Position numbers and translations under genes: made by a program. Below are positions 34,513 to 37,210 of a DNA stretch of 37,210 nt, in pieces. Numbering within the stretch: position 1 is the stretch's first letter; every line of letters begins with the position of its first letter. Source of the DNA: Acinetobacter lwoffii (GTDB lineage Bacteria > Pseudomonadota > Gammaproteobacteria > Pseudomonadales > Moraxellaceae); contig NZ_JAMXXP010000030.1 in NCBI RefSeq assembly GCF_024129355.1, forward strand, positions 1 through 37,210, given 5' to 3'. Below the pieces are notes generated by a model. The model made no database searches. It saw only the letters and a list, made by a program, of their open reading frames with translations, and was not told the origin of the DNA.

Positions 34513-34533
34513 ATGCCCCGTACCATGGAGCAT
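34513..34533 (-). promoter_or_regulatory. tRNA-Thr anticodon-arm mimic in the thrS leader
   Basis: On the minus strand ATGCTCC (34533-34527) pairs with GGGGCAT (34519-34513), 7 pairs, around a 7-base loop ATGGTAC. Numbered as an anticodon loop this is A32 U33 G34 G35 U36 A37 C38: the Thr anticodon GGU flanked by the invariant U33 and a purine at 37. The hairpin ends 8 bases before the AAGGA ribosome binding site, where domain 2 of the E. coli thrS operator lies. A second hairpin, GAGGC-TGT-GCCTC, is at 34566-34554. Confidence 0.7.
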
Positions 34534-34603
34534 ATCACCGCGAGATTATGATCGAGGCACAGCCTCAAAAGATAAAAACGGTGGATAAATAAAATCGATT
34601 CGA

Positions 34604-34632
34604 ATTTTACACGGCTTGGCCGCATGATTAAA
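34604..34632 (-). promoter_or_regulatory. thrS promoter
   Basis: TTTAAT (34632-34627), 17-base spacer and TAAAAT (34609-34604) on the minus strand. Transcription would start near 34597, giving a leader of about 104 bases that includes both thrS hairpins. Confidence 0.5.
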
Positions 34633-34717
34633 CCTTTTCCCAATAAAAATAAGATTTACCGTCAAATCTATGCCTGATCGTTAAAGGCTTAGGCTCATTT
34701 TTCAGTTCAGAATGTGG

Positions 34718-35887
34718 TTATTCCCGAAAAGTATCCCACTCAATAAATTTTCTCTCGCTGTAGACATGAAGCTGAGCGAATTGCGGGATGATAGCTTCAC
34801 TTTGTGTCGGTCTTAAAAACACATAATCATCGACATGAATATCGCAGTGCATGGGCACCTGAAGCATTTCCTGATTACTGCTGCGACCATACAACACATG
34901 CGGCCGGCTTTTTTCAGGGTAAATATAATCTGCTCGCCAATAGCCCCCGTAAATAAATACGGCTTTATATTGATGTGGAAGATGACTTAGTAGTTCCAAA
35001 CCGGGAATCTGGCTACAAGGCAACACTTTTAAAATGGGCGCAGCAATCCATAAAGCACAGCTTAAAGCGGATAAATTTTCCAGATCAAAATCACTGGGCT
35101 TAAGCAGCATCGAGCCAAAGGCTAGATCATTACAGACACTTTGCTGGCAATGCTGCATAAAGGTCGGACTGCCCCCGCCGTTAAAACACAGACCTTCATG
35201 CCATAAATTGGGGAATTGCTGCTGAAGAATAGTTTTGTATTGTTGATACATCTGCTGTGATTGCTGATAACTTTTATCGGGACTTTTCAAAATTTTTGGC
35301 AGTTTGGCGACATGTGCATCATAGCCCATTAGACCCGAAAGTTTGAGATAAGCCGCGTTGTGCTGAATCAGCTCCATTAACGCTATAAATTGCTGCTGCG
35401 TTTGTACGCCACCACGATGCAGCCCCACATCAATTTCAATATTTACGTTCAGGCAGATATTCAAGCTTTGCGCGAGTTGCAGATATTGTTTTAATCGCTC
35501 CACATCATCAATCAGCCATTGGATACTTGCTTGATCACTGGCTTTATTTGGATCAGATAAAGTTTGATAAAAAGATTTTACCGCCTGAATCGGCATCGGT
35601 TTACCCAGCAAAATATCGGCCTGCTTAAATGTCTGAATAATCTCTGCAATATGCGGAAGATGAAACACCATAAAACGCTGGCTATTCATTTTTTCACTGG
35701 CCAGTTGTAGCATCGGCAGACTTGCTAGAGACTTCACCACCAAACGCGGTTTTAACTTCGCAGGCAATTTTGACTGTACATAGTCCAAATTACGTTGATA
35801 GGTTTTTAAATCTAAAATCAGTTGCGGTGTGCCAGTCCCCTGCTGCTGTAAGTCTTGAGTCAGTTGCTGAAAATAATTCGAATACAT
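34718..35887 (-). CDS. PLP-dependent enzyme of the D-threonine aldolase/DSD1 family
   Basis: 389 residues with the fold-type III (alanine-racemase-like) PLP barrel. Lys52 in RLVVKSLASLPML is the expected PLP-binding lysine; DVGLHRGGVQT and GYDAHVAKL are typical barrel strands, and the C-terminal beta domain has VFIYGGYWRADYIYPEKSRP. Studied relatives cleave D-threonine to glycine and acetaldehyde or dehydrate D-serine, but this protein lacks enough of the standard signatures for me to name a substrate. It starts 12 bases after the FAD-oxidase stop with a good AGGAG, so the two are one operon. No signal peptide: cytoplasmic. Confidence 0.78.
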   Translation of the reverse strand: MYSNYFQQLTQDLQQQGTGTPQLILDLKTYQRNLDYVQSKLPAKLKPRLVVKSLASLPMLQLASEKMNSQRFMVFHLPHIAEIIQTFKQADILLGKPMPIQAVKSFYQTLSDPNKASDQASIQWLIDDVERLKQYLQLAQSLNICLNVNIEIDVGLHRGGVQTQQQFIALMELIQHNAAYLKLSGLMGYDAHVAKLPKILKSPDKSYQQSQQMYQQYKTILQQQFPNLWHEGLCFNGGGSPTFMQHCQQSVCNDLAFGSMLLKPSDFDLENLSALSCALWIAAPILKVLPCSQIPGLELLSHLPHQYKAVFIYGGYWRADYIYPEKSRPHVLYGRSSNQEMLQVPMHCDIHVDDYVFLRPTQSEAIIPQFAQLHVYSERKFIEWDTFRE

Positions 35888-35899
35888 TACTCGCTCCTG

Positions 35900-37141
35900 C
35901 TATTCAGCCAAAAACAATTGTTTTAAATACAGATTCAGCCATTTTTGCTGCGGATCCAGTTGCTGACGCACTCTCATAAAATCCTCCCATTTCGGATAAA
36001 GATCACGTAGCGAGTTAGCGCTCATGCTATGCAACTTGCCCCAATGTGGCCGTCCCTGATATTTCTGTAAAATCGGCTCGACCAGATCAAAGATCGCGTG
36101 ATAATCCTGTTTATAAAACTGATGGATGGAAATGGAAACTGAATCTCGCTGATAAAAAGGACTCAGCCAGATCTCATCGCCTTTGACATAACGGAACTCG
36201 ATCGGGAAAAACATCGGCACCTGATGTTTACGTAAAACATGCAAAACCTCATCCAGACACTGCAAGCCTTGCTCAACTGGAATCTGATACTCCATTTCAT
36301 TAAATTTGGTATTGCGTGGAGTCGGGAAAATTTGATTTGACCAATCCACATAGCAAGTCGGTTTTACAAATACGCTCAGCAGTTTTTGCAGATAGGGATT
36401 CGTAGCAGGCAATCTTCGCGTTAATTCTGAACATAAGGTCAGCAAAGCATCTTCCGAAGGCCAGCTCTCTTGCCTAGGCTGAATGTTGTCTTCCGTTTCA
36501 TTCAAGGTTTTCAACATCACCTGATCGGCATGCAGAAAAGCCCAAAATTCGATATGCCGGTGCCGATGCTTCCATTGATCAATATGGGTAAATATGTCTT
36601 TTAATGAACACAGCCGAATCTGTTCTTTTAATTTATATCGTGGTCGATTTTGCAGGGTGATTTGGGTCAATATACCCAAGCTGCCCAATGCCACCCGTCC
36701 AGCCTGAAATATTTCGGTATTCTGCTGACGATGACATTGCAACAGCTCTCCATCTGCGGTCAGTAATTCAAAGCCTTCCACAAAAGCAGAGATGCAAGGT
36801 AAATCGATGCCCGTGCCATGCGTTCCAGTCGAAATCGCTCCGGCCAGACTTTGCTGGTCTATATCGCCCTGATTAATTAAAGCCTGATTGATCGGTGTCA
36901 GATCTTTCCCCAAATCATATAAACGCGTACCGGCCTGTACGGTGCATTGGGTTTTCTCTTGATCAAAGGCCACGATACCTTTGAACTGATCGAGATTAAG
37001 CAACACCTCATCTGTTTTGGCCAATGGGCTAAAGGAATGTCCTGCACCCACTGCACGAATGTGTGCATGGGTCTTCACTAAACTTTGTAACTCACTGATC
37101 TGGCTAAGCCGAACAATCCGAGATACCGTCTTGGTAGTCAA
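35900..37141 (-). CDS. D-arabinono-1,4-lactone-oxidase-like FAD protein
   Basis: 413 residues of the VAO/ALO flavoprotein family (sugar or sugar-lactone oxidases). The N-terminal FAD domain has RAVGAGHSFSPLAKTDEVLLN, in which the His is the residue that is covalently flavinylated in family members, then QSLAGAISTGTHGTGIDLPC and ALGSLGILTQITLQ. The C-terminal ALO domain ends with the HWGK motif (PHWGKLHSMSAN). Only a TTG at 37141 is available as start, it has no ribosome binding site, and the codon before it is TGA. The stretch before that TGA, in the same frame, reads IIYWSNNLKT, similar to the NWSG-like start of the family, so the gene may be broken at its 5' end. Upstream gene of the two-gene operon. 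Confidence 0.75.
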   Translation of the reverse strand: MTTKTVSRIVRLSQISELQSLVKTHAHIRAVGAGHSFSPLAKTDEVLLNLDQFKGIVAFDQEKTQCTVQAGTRLYDLGKDLTPINQALINQGDIDQQSLAGAISTGTHGTGIDLPCISAFVEGFELLTADGELLQCHRQQNTEIFQAGRVALGSLGILTQITLQNRPRYKLKEQIRLCSLKDIFTHIDQWKHRHRHIEFWAFLHADQVMLKTLNETEDNIQPRQESWPSEDALLTLCSELTRRLPATNPYLQKLLSVFVKPTCYVDWSNQIFPTPRNTKFNEMEYQIPVEQGLQCLDEVLHVLRKHQVPMFFPIEFRYVKGDEIWLSPFYQRDSVSISIHQFYKQDYHAIFDLVEPILQKYQGRPHWGKLHSMSANSLRDLYPKWEDFMRVRQQLDPQQKWLNLYLKQLFLAE

Positions 37142-37210
37142 TCAGGTTTTGAGATTATTCGACCAATAAATAATCTCTTTGATAGGCAGTCTGATGTTTT
37201 AAAACGCCAT

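Overview
The window reads as a chromosomal segment of an Acinetobacter-like gammaproteobacterium (Moraxellaceae). Base composition is moderately AT-rich. The GigA/GigB stress phosphatase/STAS pair, an isolated gspE, the ppx-accA-tilS-proC-yggT string, trxA-rho, and the thrS/infC/rpmI/rplT/pheST/ihfA translation block are all typical of that group. Nothing here looks like a prophage, transposon, integron or CRISPR array. It is mostly core chromosome with a few lineage-specific small genes, one decayed gene, and short palindromic intergenic repeats.

Layout. 1-258: intergenic, with a strong leftward promoter that fires out of the window. 259-4237 (+): mlaA, gigA, gigB, a nitrilase-superfamily amidase and an Ohr peroxidase behind a structured leader. 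4421-4816: a small exported protein of unknown function. 4864-6351 (-): gspE. 6445-8208 (+): an unrecognised protein (DUF432-like) joined to an MscS channel. 8292-11000 (-): a giant DUF2339 membrane protein. 11162-13924 (+): polA. 13925-14285: repeats and a terminator. 14286-19405 (-): yggT, proC, tilS, accA, ppx. 19665-22271 (+): trxA, rho, an Ala-rich lipoprotein. 22376-34493: the translation block. 34718-37141 (-): a D-threonine-aldolase-like PLP enzyme and a sugar-lactone-oxidase-like FAD protein, in one operon.

The most coherent story is the translation block. The genes thrS, infC, rpmI, rplT, pheS, pheT and ihfA keep the order and strand of the classical enterobacterial operon. Here they are broken into three pieces by about 3 kb (infC|rpmI) and 2.2 kb (rplT|pheS) of unrelated genes. 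Each piece shows a candidate control device of its own: a hairpin upstream of thrS with a 7-base loop that imitates the tRNA-Thr anticodon (UGGUA), an AUU start codon for infC, and a two-helix leader before rpmI that could bind L20. Separate promoters (-10 TAGAAT before rpmI and before pheS) and separate terminators fit the split.

Other signals worth following are a three-way-junction leader that hides the ohr ribosome binding site, a U-rich helix covering the ribosome binding site of the small heat-shock gene (candidate RNA thermometer), alternating GTTAG/CTAAC segments before a T-tract in the lipoprotein leader, a rotted P-loop kinase-like pseudogene at about 27348-27682, and a TGA directly before the only usable start of the FAD oxidase. 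All RNA structures were found by eye and have not been folded by software.
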